The position numbers and the translations under genes are program-made. A DNA stretch of 64,000 bases from Tropicimonas sp033101155 (GTDB lineage Bacteria; Pseudomonadota; Alphaproteobacteria; Rhodobacterales; Rhodobacteraceae): assembly GCF_033101155.1 (NCBI RefSeq), contig NZ_JAWMPX010000006.1, positions 1-64,000 of the forward strand, given 5' to 3'. Below the pieces are notes generated by a model. The model had not been told where the DNA came from. It did not search any database and saw only the letters and a list, made by a program, of their open reading frames with translations. Shown piece after piece: positions 53,845 through 62,667 of this stretch. Numbering within the stretch: the stretch's first letter is position 1; every line of letters starts with the position of its first letter.

Positions 53845-54813
53845 TCAGATCTCGATCGAAACCGGCTCCAGGGCAGCGTCAAGCACCTCTAGCCCGGCCC
53901 CCTTCCCGGCCGCGCCTTCGCTGAGAACGCGCCGCCAACCGCGCGCGCCGGGCTTGCCCGCAAACAGCCCCAGCATATGCCGCGTGACCTGATGCAGGCG
54001 TCCCCCAGCCTCCAGATGACGGGCGATATAGGGACGCATCCGCGCCACGACCTCGCGCGCCTCAAGCGGCTCGCTCTCTTCGCCAAAGATGCGCCGATCC
54101 GCGTCGAGCAGGATGTCGGCTGGCTGATGGTAGGCCGCCCGCCCGATCATGACGCCATCCATCCCGGCCGCAAGCTGCTCCTCGGCAGCGTCCAGGGTCG
54201 CGATTCCGCCATTGATCGACAGGTGCATATCCGGAAATTCGCGCTTCATCGCCTGGACCAACGCATAGTCCAGCGGCGGAATATCCCGGTTCTCCTTCGG
54301 ACTGAGCCCCTGCAGCCAGGCTTTGCGGGCATGGACCGTCACATGGGTTATCCCGGCTCCCCGAAGGGCTTCAAGAAATGCCGGCAAAACCTCTTCCGGG
54401 ACCTGGTCATCCACGCCGATCCGACATTTCGCGGTGACCGGTATCGAAACGGCGTCCCGCATCTGTGACAGGCAATCGGCGACAAGCTCCGGCTCCCGCA
54501 TCAGGACTGCCCCGAACCGTCCCGACTGGACCCGATCCGAGGGGCATCCGAGATTCAGGTTGATCTCGTCATACCCGGCTTGCTCCCCCATCCGCGCCGC
54601 CTGCGCCAGTTCCCGCGCATCGGAGCCCCCGAGTTGCAAAGCCACGGGCGCTTCGGCCAAATCGAAATCCAGAAGATGCAGCGCACCGCCACGGACAAGA
54701 GCCGGAGCGGTCACCATTTCCGTGTAGAGGAGAGTCCGAGCCGACATCACACGATGAAACGATCGGCAATGGCGGTCCGTCCAGTCGAGCATCGGTGCAA
54801 CGGAGAGTTTCAT
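53845..54813 (-). CDS. dusA: tRNA-dihydrouridine(20/20a) synthase DusA
   Basis: FMN enzyme of about 322 residues that reduces uridine in the tRNA D-loop. KLSVAPMLDWTDRHCRSFHR starts the TIM barrel; VALQLGGSDARELAQAARMG, NLNLGCPSDRVQSGRFGAVL with the catalytic Cys, VTAKCRIGVDDQ and LSINGGIATLDAAEEQL follow. The DusA subtype is suggested by APMLDWTDRH. An in-frame TTG at 54825 is an alternative start. It is convergent with ccmI-ruvX-DUF1289. Confidence 0.95.
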   Translation of the reverse strand: MKLSVAPMLDWTDRHCRSFHRVMSARTLLYTEMVTAPALVRGGALHLLDFDLAEAPVALQLGGSDARELAQAARMGEQAGYDEINLNLGCPSDRVQSGRFGAVLMREPELVADCLSQMRDAVSIPVTAKCRIGVDDQVPEEVLPAFLEALRGAGITHVTVHARKAWLQGLSPKENRDIPPLDYALVQAMKREFPDMHLSINGGIATLDAAEEQLAAGMDGVMIGRAAYHQPADILLDADRRIFGEESEPLEAREVVARMRPYIARHLEAGGRLHQVTRHMLGLFAGKPGARGWRRVLSEGAAGKGAGLEVLDAALEPVSIEI

Positions 54814-55018
54814 ATCACTGTTCAATTGTTTCCGGCCAGCTTGGCCCTCCCAACGCCATCAGAAGGACATGGCGCACAAAACACTCTCTGAGCGGAGTGT
54901 GCCTTTCCCCGGTCGGCCTATTCTACGGGCTCTCTAACCTGTATGCCAAGCGCGGTACATCGGTTCAGGATGGCAATCGAAACCGTCAGCCTCCACGGGA
55001 TCGAGCAATCTGCCACGG

Positions 55019-57808
55019 TCAATCGAAATGGAATTTCTCCGGCAACTGGCACAACTCCGAAAGGGGGGTCGGTTGGGAGAAGAGGTAGCCCTGCCCGAAG
55101 GCGCAGCCCGCATCCCGAAGAGCACGCGCCTGCTCCGGGCTCTCAATGCCTTCCGCGACAGAAATGGCACCCATCCGCCTCGAAAAGCCGAGAATCGACT
55201 CGCACAGCGCTGCAGCGCGCGCGTTTTCCGACACGTCACGCACGAACTCCCGATCAATCTTCAAGAAGTCGAAATCATGCGAGAGATAGTAGAGCAGTGA
55301 GGTGTGGCCCGCTCCGAAATCGTCCAGCGCGATCTGGGCCCCGGCCGTTCGCAGCGAAGCAAGCCGCGCCACCATCGTAGGCGCCGGGTCGAGAAGAGCG
55401 CTTTCGGTGATCTCCAGAACCAAGCCGGCCGCCCCGCCCGTCGTCTTCCGGATCAATGCGCGCCACTCTTCCATCCGCGCTTCGCTGGCGCGCGCAAGCT
55501 GATGGGGCGAGACATTCACACAGACACCGAACTCCGCTCCGAAACGCGCCCGCAGCTCGGGAAGATCCGCGCAGCACTTGCGCAAGACCCAGTCCCCGAC
55601 CGCGTCGATCATCTGTGCCTCTTCCGCCAGGGGGACGAAGCGATCCGGGCCAAGCAGGCCAAGCTGCGGATGTTGCCACCGTACCAAGGCTTCCACTTTG
55701 GCCAGCCGTCCGGATGCCAGCTCCACGACCGGCTGATAGAGCACGAGAAGTTCGCCATTCTCGAGCCCCTTCTGCAGTTCGTCCAGCAAGTGGAGCCTGT
55801 CATGGGCGCGACGGCCGATCTCCGGCGTATAGAGCACCGACCGATTGCCGCCCTGGGCCTTGGCAACGAAGCGCGCCTGATCCGCAGCCGTTATCAGCCC
55901 GGCCGCGTCCGACGCGTGGTCCGGGGAGAAGGCGACCCCCATCGAAAGGCCGATCTGGGCGCTGCCGCGATCCAGCTCGACCGGTTGCTCGACCGCTTGC
56001 TGCAGGCGATGAAGCACGCCCTCGACGCGCTGCGCCGCATCCGGTCCCTCCAGCATGAGCGCGAATTCGTCGCCGGAATGACGGGCGAGCAGATCCTGCT
56101 CGCCAACCAGATCTTCCAGGCGGCGGGACAATTCGCGCAGGACAGCATCGCCGGCGGCATGACCATAGCGGTCATTGACCTGCTTGAGGTGGTCAATATC
56201 GAGGAAGATCAGCGCCAGCCCGGCAGCGGCCGTATCTGTTCCGGCGGACATGGTATTCGCAACCCGGCGCAACAGGCTCTGCCGATTTGGCAACCCAGTG
56301 AGGGAGTCGAGTTCGGACCGCCGCCGGATCTCTTCGTCCGCCTGACGCGCGAAACTGAGGTCGCGCGCAAGCACGACGAACCTGGTCGGTCGACCGGACG
56401 CTGTATCGAGGATCGCCGTGACGATGGTCCAGGTCGGATAGGTCGTTCCGTCCCGCCGGCGAAACGCAACCTCGCCATTCCACCGGGGCGGCCCCGGAAG
56501 GCGAGAGCGGCTCCCCTCCTCGATCGCCGCGCGAATGGCCGGCCGGTCCTCGTCGGCCAGCAAGTCGCCGAGGTCCTTGCCGACGAGATCCGTCTGGGTC
56601 CAGCGGCACTCGCGCTCGACCGCCGGATTGACCGCTTCGATCCGGCCAGCCCCATCGCACAGGATCATCCCCTCGGTGCTGCTCTGGAACAGCACCGTCA
56701 TGAGGTCGCGCATCCGTCCCGCCTCGGTGCGATCGGAAATATCCGCGATACTGATGCGCACCAGGCTCCCCGTTTCGGAGGGAAGAGCGGCGAGGTTGAT
56801 CTCGCAGGGAATCTCGATTTCGGCCGCGTCGCGGAGCACCCATTCGAAACGCGGCGCCCCGCCATCGACCGCATCCTGCATGAGAGCCTGAACGATCGCA
56901 TTGGAAAGCGGCCTGTCTCCCTGAACCGGCGCGCTGACATCGAAGAGCCCTTTGCGCCCGGAAAGCGCTGCGTTCTTCATGTCCAGAATTTGCTCCGCAC
57001 GCGGGTTCACCAGTTCGAAACACCCGGTTTCGACATTCTGGATCATGATTCCCTCAGGTGCGTGCCGGACAAGCGCATCAAGCTGTTCCTGGCGTTTGCG
57101 GACAGCGGCAATTGCCTGTTGAGTCTGCCCCCGCAAGGTCGCCGTCATCCAGATGATATAGATCGAGACCGCGACCAGCCCGGTCGCCAGAACCAGCCAG
57201 TTGCGCAGATCCCCATTCATCTCGTCAAGCGGTGTGACAGGGTGCAGCCAACCAAGGACGAAACCTAGACCAATCGTCAGCAAGACCACCAGCTGGAACA
57301 CCAGCAACCCGATCGCGACCCGGAGCCCCGCGAACATGGCCGCCATCACGCTCCCAGCCATGAAACAGGTAAAGGCTGGCGCGGAGAGGCCGAACTGGAC
57401 AAGCCCTGTCACCGGAAGCAGCAGGAGCGCGGCATGAACGGTGGGCGTCCAGGCGGCCTGCTGTAAATGTCCGGGCAGAAGACTGGCCACCAGAAGCCCA
57501 AGGCCGACAAGGAGTTGCAGCCCCCGGACCGGGCTCAGACCGAATTGGGCGACACGGAACAGGACCAGGACTAGAACGATCATCGGCAGGAGGGCCATCA
57601 GCCGTGGAACGGACCGAAACGGGCTCGTGGCCGTCCTGTCCTCCGCCTGGGCATATCTGCCCACCGGCAATCGATCCTGCATTCTTCCTCCAGACATCTC
57701 CGCGCCAGGTCCGGTTCCCGCTGGTCCCGCTCCGTCTCTCGACGGCTCGCGGGGATAGGTCTGGCTTTCCTCCATCTCAGGCATCGGCGACCTTATGACG
57801 GCCTTCAT
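55019..57808 (-). CDS. membrane GGDEF/EAL protein with PAS-like modules
   Basis: 929 residues. An N-terminal region with about six hydrophobic helices (residues 70-225) is followed by two PAS-like sensor segments (about 240-360 and 365-500), a GGDEF domain whose signature reads HSGDEFALML (SGDEF), and an EAL domain with KVEALVRWQHPQLG, VCVNVSPHQLA, LEITESALLD, LDDFGAGHTSLLYY, KIDREFV and AEGIES. The EAL catalytic residues are all present, so c-di-GMP phosphodiesterase activity is plausible. SGDEF can still be active, so direction of turnover is open. No operon partners. Confidence 0.92.
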   Translation of the reverse strand: MKAVIRSPMPEMEESQTYPREPSRDGAGPAGTGPGAEMSGGRMQDRLPVGRYAQAEDRTATSPFRSVPRLMALLPMIVLVLVLFRVAQFGLSPVRGLQLLVGLGLLVASLLPGHLQQAAWTPTVHAALLLLPVTGLVQFGLSAPAFTCFMAGSVMAAMFAGLRVAIGLLVFQLVVLLTIGLGFVLGWLHPVTPLDEMNGDLRNWLVLATGLVAVSIYIIWMTATLRGQTQQAIAAVRKRQEQLDALVRHAPEGIMIQNVETGCFELVNPRAEQILDMKNAALSGRKGLFDVSAPVQGDRPLSNAIVQALMQDAVDGGAPRFEWVLRDAAEIEIPCEINLAALPSETGSLVRISIADISDRTEAGRMRDLMTVLFQSSTEGMILCDGAGRIEAVNPAVERECRWTQTDLVGKDLGDLLADEDRPAIRAAIEEGSRSRLPGPPRWNGEVAFRRRDGTTYPTWTIVTAILDTASGRPTRFVVLARDLSFARQADEEIRRRSELDSLTGLPNRQSLLRRVANTMSAGTDTAAAGLALIFLDIDHLKQVNDRYGHAAGDAVLRELSRRLEDLVGEQDLLARHSGDEFALMLEGPDAAQRVEGVLHRLQQAVEQPVELDRGSAQIGLSMGVAFSPDHASDAAGLITAADQARFVAKAQGGNRSVLYTPEIGRRAHDRLHLLDELQKGLENGELLVLYQPVVELASGRLAKVEALVRWQHPQLGLLGPDRFVPLAEEAQMIDAVGDWVLRKCCADLPELRARFGAEFGVCVNVSPHQLARASEARMEEWRALIRKTTGGAAGLVLEITESALLDPAPTMVARLASLRTAGAQIALDDFGAGHTSLLYYLSHDFDFLKIDREFVRDVSENARAAALCESILGFSRRMGAISVAEGIESPEQARALRDAGCAFGQGYLFSQPTPLSELCQLPEKFHFD

Positions 57809-57939
57809 GGTTCAAATAGGCGGGTGATGGAACGTCCGGATCAGGATTCGGGAAATCTTCTCGAGTGGCGGCTCGCAATTACAACACAGCGCCCGGACAG
57901 CCATTGCCTCCGGGCATAGTCCGTTTCCGGAGCCGTGTG

Positions 57940-58788
57940 TCAGAACTGAAGAATAAGCTCACGCGTGATGCCGATGCGGACGCGGACCTGGTCTTCGCTC
58001 CCCATATCGGTAATCGGCGAGTCTGCGGCAGAGTTCAGGATTCGGTCCGCCCGGATACCCGCTTCAACGCCCCAAAGATCATTGAAACGGTATCGCGCCG
58101 TGGCCTCTAGCCCGGCCCCAAGAAGCCCGCCCTCCGCGTTATAGGCAGCCAGGCCGCTCTCGCTGGACTCACTGTCGTCCACGCCGAAATACGCGTCGGT
58201 AAACTTGTCATCGCCAAAGACCATGCGCGGGCCGGCCCGCAGTTCCCAGCGATCGTTCGGGAAGGCGATCGCGTCCGCGCCGAGTTCGCCAACAAACCCG
58301 TTATGACCGATGGCACCGTAGCGGATATCGCCATAAGCTTCGAAATTCCTCTGGCGATAGACTACGCCGATACCGAGCTCGAGCGAAGCATCGACATCCT
58401 CCAGACCTTTGAGTTCTTCGTAGTCGTCCGCTGAACGCTCGCCGATGAAACGCAGCGAGCCGCGCAGGCCAAAGGCACGGGGAGGTCCGGCAGAGCCATC
58501 CGGACTGCCATATTGGCCGAGCCCCTTCAGACGGGCATAGTCGAAGTTCAGGCGAAAATCAGGCGAGGTCACCATTTCGTCAGAGCCGAAATAAGCCGGG
58601 CGGGTCTGTGCACCAACGCGGACATCATATCTCAGCACAAAGCGCTTGGTCGGATCGATCTGGAAAGGACCATCTGTCAGGATTGGCTGCACCGCTTCAG
58701 GCTCCGCAGCGGCGTCCTGCGCAATCGCAAAGCCAGGAACCAAAAGAGCCACGATGGTGGCGATATGTGTAATTCCGGGCAGTTCCAT
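57940..58788 (-). CDS. MipA/OmpV family outer membrane protein
   Basis: 282 residues. A signal peptide (MELPGITHIATIVALLVPGF, likely cut after AIA) is followed by beta-barrel sequence: RVGAQTRPAYFGSDEMVTSP, GEYLTL-type strands such as SLELGIGVVYRQRNFEAYGD, and the C-terminal strand RIGITRELILQF ending in Phe. The PxYxGS pattern after the first strand is typical of the MipA/OmpV family. Function (scaffold, porin or stress response) is unknown. The start at 58788 has AGGA upstream. Confidence 0.85.
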   Translation of the reverse strand: MELPGITHIATIVALLVPGFAIAQDAAAEPEAVQPILTDGPFQIDPTKRFVLRYDVRVGAQTRPAYFGSDEMVTSPDFRLNFDYARLKGLGQYGSPDGSAGPPRAFGLRGSLRFIGERSADDYEELKGLEDVDASLELGIGVVYRQRNFEAYGDIRYGAIGHNGFVGELGADAIAFPNDRWELRAGPRMVFGDDKFTDAYFGVDDSESSESGLAAYNAEGGLLGAGLEATARYRFNDLWGVEAGIRADRILNSAADSPITDMGSEDQVRVRIGITRELILQF

Positions 58789-58911
58789 CAATCATCCTCG
58801 AATCGGTGCCATATGCAGCCTGTGTCGACGCAGCGTAGCTTCAGTGGGTTAACAATCAAGTAACCACCCCATGGCAACGATCACGTGTCGTTGATTGGCC
58901 ACAAGTTGCGT

Positions 58912-59322
58912 CTACTCAACCTGAATCGCCTCAAGGTAGCGCGCGATGGCCAGAACCGGTGGGCTGACCTCGATCTGCCCCTGCGGTGTCTCGACATCGA
59001 GCCATCGCTCGCCTTCAAAAAAAGCGCCGTAGATCGGCATCGGGCTGCCATGCGCGATCAACGCGTCACGTCCGTCGATCCGCCGGACAACCCGTTCCAG
59101 CGGAAAGGTGCCACCATTTGCAGCGGACAGATCGGCCAGGTCCATCGGTGGAATCGAGATGATGCGGCTGGTCGGCCCGTCCCCCGCGCCCTGTGGCCCG
59201 TGACATGTCGCACAGTAGCGTCCGTAGAGAGCGCGCCCTTCCTCGACGCCCCCCGCGCCGAGGGCCGGTCCGGCGAGCGCTCCCAGAATGCAGAGACTGA
59301 TCGTTCCAAGGTGTCCGATCAT
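58912..59322 (-). CDS. periplasmic mono-haem cytochrome c, copy 2
   Basis: 136 residues. A signal peptide (MIGHLGTISLCILGALAGPA) is followed by one haem site in YGRYCATCHGPQGAGDGP and a likely Met ligand in GSPMPIYGAFFEGE. Similar in layout to the neighbouring gene, four bases away, and probably from a duplication. It would carry electrons in the periplasm and depend on the Ccm system. The partner enzyme is not visible nearby. Confidence 0.88.
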   Translation of the reverse strand: MIGHLGTISLCILGALAGPALGAGGVEEGRALYGRYCATCHGPQGAGDGPTSRIISIPPMDLADLSAANGGTFPLERVVRRIDGRDALIAHGSPMPIYGAFFEGERWLDVETPQGQIEVSPPVLAIARYLEAIQVE

Positions 59323-59326
59323 GGTG

Positions 59327-59731
59327 CTATTCCTCCTGGATCGTTTCGAGCCAGTCGACGATGGAAAGGATTGGCGCCGTCGTCGAAATGGGCGAGCCAT
59401 CCGGCCCGTCGATCACCACCGATGGGCCTGTCAGCAACCCGCCGAACATCGGCATCGGACCACCATGCGCGGCCAGACCATCACGGCCATCGATCATACG
59501 GATCACGCGTGCGGGATCGAAGACCCCGTCATTCTGCCGTGCAATCCGCGTAAGATCCGGCACCGGAACGCTCAACAGCGCTGCGGTAGGCCCATCGCCA
59601 AGGGCTCCGGGTCCGTGGCAGCCGGCGCAGGTCTCGAAGAAATAGACCTCACCCTGCCGGGGCTCCGCCGCCACTGCCAGGGCGCAGCTTGTGAAAGCGA
59701 GTCCGGACAGGGCACCTGCAATCCATCTCAT
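59327..59731 (-). CDS. periplasmic mono-haem cytochrome c, copy 1
   Basis: 134 residues. A signal peptide (MRWIAGALSGLAFTSCALAV, likely cut after AAA) is followed by the haem site FETCAGCHGPGALGDGP and a Met ligand in GGPMPMFGGLLTG. It shares the block RxIDGRDxLxAHGxPMP with the next gene, so the two are paralogues in one operon. The ATG at 59731 has AGGAG six bases upstream. Confidence 0.88.
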   Translation of the reverse strand: MRWIAGALSGLAFTSCALAVAAEPRQGEVYFFETCAGCHGPGALGDGPTAALLSVPVPDLTRIARQNDGVFDPARVIRMIDGRDGLAAHGGPMPMFGGLLTGPSVVIDGPDGSPISTTAPILSIVDWLETIQEE

Positions 59732-59856
59732 GGCCAACTCCTTTGGAAACAGGATCCCGCGTCTGAGCCGCGCTGTCCATGATCTTCGTCATTCGCAGCC
59801 CTTGCCTCGCACACGCCACTCCAGCAGGCTCGCCCAAAGCGCAACAGGAGCTCGGA

Positions 59857-60297
59857 ATGCCAAATCACGTCTATGCATCGATCATGCTGCTGGCCGGGAT
59901 AGGCATTCCGCTGCTCGCCGCGCTGAACGCAGCCCTTGGGCAGCGCCTGGGCTCGCCGGCGGCGGCGGCAACGATCCTGTTCTGCGTCGCCCTCGCCGTG
60001 GCCACGCTGGCAACGCTTGCCACCGGGCCGGGTGCCCTTGCCCGCGCCGCCGGCGCGCCGCCGCATCTCTTCCTCGCAGGCGCGCTCGTGGCTTTCTACA
60101 TCCTGTCGGTCACAGCCATCGCCCCGCGTTTCGGCGTCGGCAACGCTGTCTTCTTTGTCCTTGTCGGGCAATTGATCTCGGCCGCGATCATCGACCATTT
60201 CGGCCTGTTCGGCGCTCCGGTCAAACCATTGACCATTTCACGCGCGGCCGGTCTTGCACTCATGGCGAGCGGCGTCGTGCTGACGCAGCGCGCTTGA
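59857..60297 (+). CDS. DMT-type membrane protein (YdcZ/DUF606-like)
   Basis: 146 residues with about five hydrophobic helices: SIMLLAGIGIPLLAALNAAL, ATILFCVALAVATLATLA, FLAGALVAFYILSVTAI, NAVFFVLVGQLISAAIID and RAAGLALMASGVVLT. The GIPLLAALNAALGQRLGSP start and GVGNAVFFVLVGQLI block fit the small DUF606/YdcZ group of the drug/metabolite transporter superfamily. The start at 59857 has CAGGAG upstream. Substrate unknown. Confidence 0.8.
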   Translation: MPNHVYASIMLLAGIGIPLLAALNAALGQRLGSPAAAATILFCVALAVATLATLATGPGALARAAGAPPHLFLAGALVAFYILSVTAIAPRFGVGNAVFFVLVGQLISAAIIDHFGLFGAPVKPLTISRAAGLALMASGVVLTQRA

Positions 60298-60320
60298 GAC
60301 GAGCCACGGCCAAAACGCCC

Positions 60321-61001
60321 TCAGGCGGCGGCGATCCGGCCTCCATCGAGGCGCACGACGCGATCCATCCGCTTTGCCAGTTCGAGGTTGTGGGTTGCGA
60401 TAAGCGCCGCCATGCCGGTCTCGCGCACGAGCTGCATGAGGGCCGCGAAGACCGTCTCGGACGTGCCGGGGTCGAGATTGCCGGTCGGCTCGTCGGCCAG
60501 CAGTAGGTGCGGGCTGTTGGCCAGCGCCCGGCAGAAGGCGACGCGCTGTTGCTCGCCGCCAGAGAGCTGGGCCGGACGATGCACTGCGCGTTCCGTCAGC
60601 CCGACGGTCGAAAGTAGCTCCGCCGCGCGCGCCTCGGCCTCGGTCGCTGCGATCCCGTTGGCCAGCTGTGGCAGGACGATGTTCTCCGTCGCGCTGAACT
60701 CTGGCAGGAGGTGATGGAACTGATAGACGAAGCCCACCTCGCGGCGCCGTGCGATGGTGCGTGCGGCATCGCCCTTCCCGGTCATGACCTGCCCATTCAG
60801 CGCCACCTCGCCGGTATCCGGCGTGTCCAGCAGGCCGGCAATATGCAGCAGCGTCGACTTGCCCGCCCCGGAGGGCGCCACCAGCGCCACGATCTCGCCC
60901 GCATCCACGCTGAGCTCGCAGGCATCCAGCACCCGGACCTCGCCCGGTTGGCCGGGATTGTAGCTCTTGGCGATGCTGCGGAGTTCCAGGACCTTACTCA
61001 T
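60321..61001 (-). CDS. lolD: lipoprotein-releasing ABC ATPase LolD
   Basis: 226 residues. Walker A APSGAGKSTLLHIAGLL, Q-loop VGFVYQFHHLLPEFSATEN, signature QLSGGEQQRVAFCRALAN and Walker B LLLADEPTGNLD. The PEFSATENIVLP stretch and the adjacent permease identify it as LolD, which powers release of outer-membrane lipoproteins such as BamD to LolA. Overlaps the lolC/E gene by eight bases. Confidence 0.94.
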   Translation of the reverse strand: MSKVLELRSIAKSYNPGQPGEVRVLDACELSVDAGEIVALVAPSGAGKSTLLHIAGLLDTPDTGEVALNGQVMTGKGDAARTIARRREVGFVYQFHHLLPEFSATENIVLPQLANGIAATEAEARAAELLSTVGLTERAVHRPAQLSGGEQQRVAFCRALANSPHLLLADEPTGNLDPGTSETVFAALMQLVRETGMAALIATHNLELAKRMDRVVRLDGGRIAAA

Positions 61002-62280
61002 AGCGCAGCGCCTCCACGGGGTTCATCCGTGCCGCCCGTCGCGCCGGGAAGATCGTCACACCGAAGGACAACCCCAGCGACAGGATCACGGCCGAGAGCA
61101 CGTCCCCTGTCTCCAGCTTCGCCGGCAGGTCATAGATCCCCCGGATCGAGGGGTCCCAGACCCCGCCGCCGGCGACATAGTTCACAAAGGAGAAGATCGG
61201 ATCGATATAGAACGCGAAGAGACAGCCGAGGATGACACCCGCCAGCGTGCCGATGGTTCCCACGGCCGCGCCGCAGATGAAGAAGACCCGCATCACCGAG
61301 CCTTCCGTCAGCCCCATCGTGCGCAGGATGCCGATATCGCGGCCCTTGTTCTTCACCAGCATGATCAAGCCGGAGATGATGTTCATCGCCGCGATCAGGA
61401 CGAGAATGGAGAGGATCACGAACATCACGTTGTCCTCGACCTCCAGCGCCCGGAGAAAGGCGCCCGAGGCGTCGCGCCAGGTCCAGAGCAATACCCGCTC
61501 GCCACCAGCGCGCAGCAGCTCCAGTGTCATGGTGTCAACCATGTCCGGTTCTGCGACCATGACTTCCAACTCGTCGGCAACGCCTTCGCGGTTGAAATAG
61601 ATCTGCGCCTCGTCGAAGGGCATGTAGACCCGCGTGCGGTCGATATCGTATCGCCCGGCCTGGAAGACATAGACGACCTCGAAAACACTTACGCGCGGCG
61701 AGGTGCCGAAAGGCGTCCTGGCGCCATCCGGCGAGATCAGCTTGACCCGATCGCCCGCCGAAACGTTGAGCTGTTGAGCCACGCCCCAGCCGATGGCGAT
61801 CCCGTCTTCGAAACGGGCGATATCGCCGACGCTCTTCTCCGGCGCGGCGATGCGCGGGATGGTCGCGAGATCCGCAGCAGAGATCCCGAAGACCTCGACA
61901 CCGGCATTGCGGCCCTGAACGCTCGCCATGACCTGTCCCTTGACCAGCGGCGCGACCCGCGTGACACCGTCGACTTCGCGCAAACGTTCGGCCATCGCGT
62001 CATAGTCGTCGATCACCCGGCTGGACTGCCCGGCCTCGGTCACCGCGACCGACTGGTAGACCGTCACATGCGCGTTCGCGCCGAGGATCGTGTCGACGAA
62101 TTCCGCCCGGAAGCCGGAGCGCACGGCCAGCGTCGCCACCAGCGCGAACACAGCCAGCGTTATGCCGATCAGGCTGATCCAGGTCATGACAGAGACGCCG
62201 CCTTCGGCCCGCCGCGCCCGCAGGTAGCGCCAGGCGATCATCCATTCGAACGCGGCAAAGGGCGGTGGGCTCTGGGCCAA
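60994..62280 (-). CDS. lolC: lipoprotein-releasing ABC permease LolC/LolE
   Basis: 428 residues. FEWMIAWRYLRARRAEGGVS begins the protein, helix 1 (ISLIGITLAVFALVATLAVR) is followed by a large periplasmic domain (residues about 50-275), and three helices near the C-terminus (LSILVLIAAMNIISGLIMLV, VFFICGAAVGTIGTLAGVIL, VILSLGLSFGVTIFPARRAA) end in RMNPVEALRYE. A single LolC/E-type subunit with LolD, as is usual in alphaproteobacteria (also named LolF). Confidence 0.92.
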   Translation of the reverse strand: MAQSPPPFAAFEWMIAWRYLRARRAEGGVSVMTWISLIGITLAVFALVATLAVRSGFRAEFVDTILGANAHVTVYQSVAVTEAGQSSRVIDDYDAMAERLREVDGVTRVAPLVKGQVMASVQGRNAGVEVFGISAADLATIPRIAAPEKSVGDIARFEDGIAIGWGVAQQLNVSAGDRVKLISPDGARTPFGTSPRVSVFEVVYVFQAGRYDIDRTRVYMPFDEAQIYFNREGVADELEVMVAEPDMVDTMTLELLRAGGERVLLWTWRDASGAFLRALEVEDNVMFVILSILVLIAAMNIISGLIMLVKNKGRDIGILRTMGLTEGSVMRVFFICGAAVGTIGTLAGVILGCLFAFYIDPIFSFVNYVAGGGVWDPSIRGIYDLPAKLETGDVLSAVILSLGLSFGVTIFPARRAARMNPVEALRYE

Positions 62281-62667
62281 GATTCTGCTCCTATGATCTT
62301 TGGGACTGAATGGCGGGGAACGTCCGAAGGGTCAACTGCAAGAGGCGCCTGCGACGGACCATGTTCCGACCACATTTCGGCAGGTGATTCGTGGCCTCCG
62401 CACCGAAAAGATCGAACAATAGGCCGGGTGCCCGGGAATCGTTTTCCGGACGGAAACCCAAATCAAACGCTCGACAAGCTCAACCTGTTGTAATAAAACA
62501 GTTTTGAAAATTTATGATGATTAACGGAAGCTTCGCCTAAAAGTCGCGCCTTTTTTGTGGCAAGAATAAGTTCTGGGTTGGGGCGCCTTTGAATGCCGGG
62601 GGGCAGGGTGCCGAAAATGATGCTTGATTTGTATTCGTTACTTCGCCGCGTGCGGAAGAGGTCTGTT
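62281..62667. other. intergenic region before the TadG-like gene
   Basis: This 387-base stretch separates the divergent lolC/E and TadG-like genes and should carry both promoters. It is AT-rich near 62490-62530. No convincing gene or RNA was recognised. Confidence 0.5.
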
